Below, piece after piece: positions 63,451 to 64,000 of a stretch of 64,000 bases of DNA. A program made the position numbers and the translations under genes. The stretch covers positions 37,482 to 101,481 of the forward strand of contig NZ_CADCWD010000015.1 in assembly GCF_902806315.1 (NCBI RefSeq), in the 5' to 3' direction. The notes under the pieces are model-generated. The model saw only the letters and a list, made by a program, of their open reading frames with translations. It had not been told where the DNA came from and did no database searches. Source of the stretch: an uncultured Sphingosinicella sp. GTDB taxonomy: Bacteria > Pseudomonadota > Alphaproteobacteria > Sphingomonadales > Sphingomonadaceae. Positions within the stretch are counted from its first letter, which is position 1. The number at the start of each line of letters is the position of its first letter.

Positions 63451-64000
63451 GCAGCAAGGCCACCGAGATCTGGACCGAGGAGGAGGCCGCCACCACCGGC
63501 GCCACCCAGTCCGAGATCGCCAATTACACGATCAACTTCGGCCCGCAGCATCCGGCCGCGCATGGCGTGCTCCGGCTCGTGCTGGAGCTTGACGGCGAGA
63601 TCGTCGAGCGCGTCGACCCGCATGTCGGCCTGCTCCACCGCGGCACCGAGAAGTTCTGCGAGTACAAGACCTACCTGCAGGCGATCCCATATTTCGACCG
63701 CCTCGATTACGTGTCGCCGATGTGCATGGAGCACAGCTTCGTGCTGGCGATCGAGAAGCTGCTCGATCTGGAAGTGCCGATCCGCGGCCAATATCTGCGG
63801 GTGTTCTTCGCGGAACTGACCCGCATCAAGAACCACCTGCTCAACATCGGCAGCCACGTCATGGACGTGGGCGCGATGACGCCGAACCTGTGGCTGTTCG
63901 AGCTGCGCGAAGACATCATGAACTTCTACGAGCGCGCGTCCGGGGCCCGGATGCACGCCAACTACTTCCGTCCTGGCGGCGTCCACCAGGACGTGCCGCC
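63447..64000 (+). CDS. nuoD: NADH-quinone oxidoreductase subunit D, 3' end cut by the window
   Basis: The 49-kDa quinone-site subunit. The first 184 residues are present: a short acidic N-terminus, then [20 protein letters not shown] (the 49-kDa signature), [18 protein letters not shown] and [16 protein letters not shown]. The rest lies past position 64000. Confidence 0.97.
   Translation, partial: MSSKATEIWTEEEAATTGATQSEIANYTINFGPQHPAAHGVLRLVLELDGEIVERVDPHVGLLHRGTEKFCEYKTYLQAIPYFDRLDYVSPMCMEHSFVLAIEKLLDLEVPIRGQYLRVFFAELTRIKNHLLNIGSHVMDVGAMTPNLWLFELREDIMNFYERASGARMHANYFRPGGVHQDVP

Overview
This 64 kb window is GC-rich chromosomal DNA (GC looks well above 60% by eye) from an alphaproteobacterium, most likely in the Sphingomonadales. 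The evidence is inferred from gene content and order: an ALA synthase (C4) heme pathway, dnaA beside rpsT and mutM, ubiE-ubiB-coaBC-dut on one strand, secB facing a Tim44-like gene, a CtrA-type box, and the block rpmH-rnpA-yidD-yidC-engB. Nearly all of it is core housekeeping sequence. I see no prophage, insertion sequence, CRISPR array or replication origin.

Layout. Positions 1-5.4 kb hold folK facing a family-5 uracil-DNA glycosylase, then a minus-strand M28 peptidase-aguA-DUF3147-aguB polyamine operon. Positions 5.4-11.3 kb hold rpsD, the coupled set rpiB-glyA-nrdR-trmJ, hemA and murI. Positions 11.4-17.2 kb hold plsY-dprA, a GNAT gene with a probable C-terminal frameshift, topA, a small membrane protein and a Nudix hydrolase. 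Positions 17.2-22.9 kb hold ubiE-ubiB-[ccdA-ccdB]-coaBC-DoxX-dut-moeB, with a CcdAB toxin-antitoxin pair inside the housekeeping operon. Positions 23-26 kb hold mutM, rpsT and dnaA with clear terminators. Positions 26-30 kb hold a DUF4136 lipoprotein, murJ-trpS and secB.

Positions 30.2-36.6 kb hold tim44, then mltA-smr, separated by what looks like an accessory module: a DUF5654 membrane protein, a small CxxC/HLTSR protein, a large PAS-PAS-GAF hybrid histidine kinase, and a divergent BLUF blue-light sensor. A GGDEF-EAL protein, dapE, a cupin and a GST follow, then engB-yidC-yidD-rnpA-rpmH. Positions 44-49 kb hold comM, tRNA-Leu(CAA), an AI-2E family permease, tRNA-Asp(GTC), and the zapA-6S RNA-fau locus. 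Positions 49.3-55.8 kb hold a carbon-metabolism operon, tkt-gap-pgk-fba-methyltransferase-thiE. Positions 55.8-61.6 kb hold envelope genes (a secreted unknown, an L,D-transpeptidase, an M23 peptidase, rlpA) together with efp and an inositol-monophosphatase-like gene. The window ends in nuoA-nuoB-nuoC-nuoD (cut by the edge), preceded by a leader of about 220 nt with extensive predicted base pairing.

The best candidates for something new are the BLUF/hybrid-kinase module between tim44 and mltA, the structured nuo leader, the operon-embedded ccdAB with twin palindromes over its start codon, and the rpmH/rnpA junction, where rnpA has no ordinary start codon. Start codons were chosen from conserved N-termini, Shine-Dalgarno sequences and overlaps; many genes start with GTG or TTG. 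All family assignments are by recognition of motifs; no database search was run.
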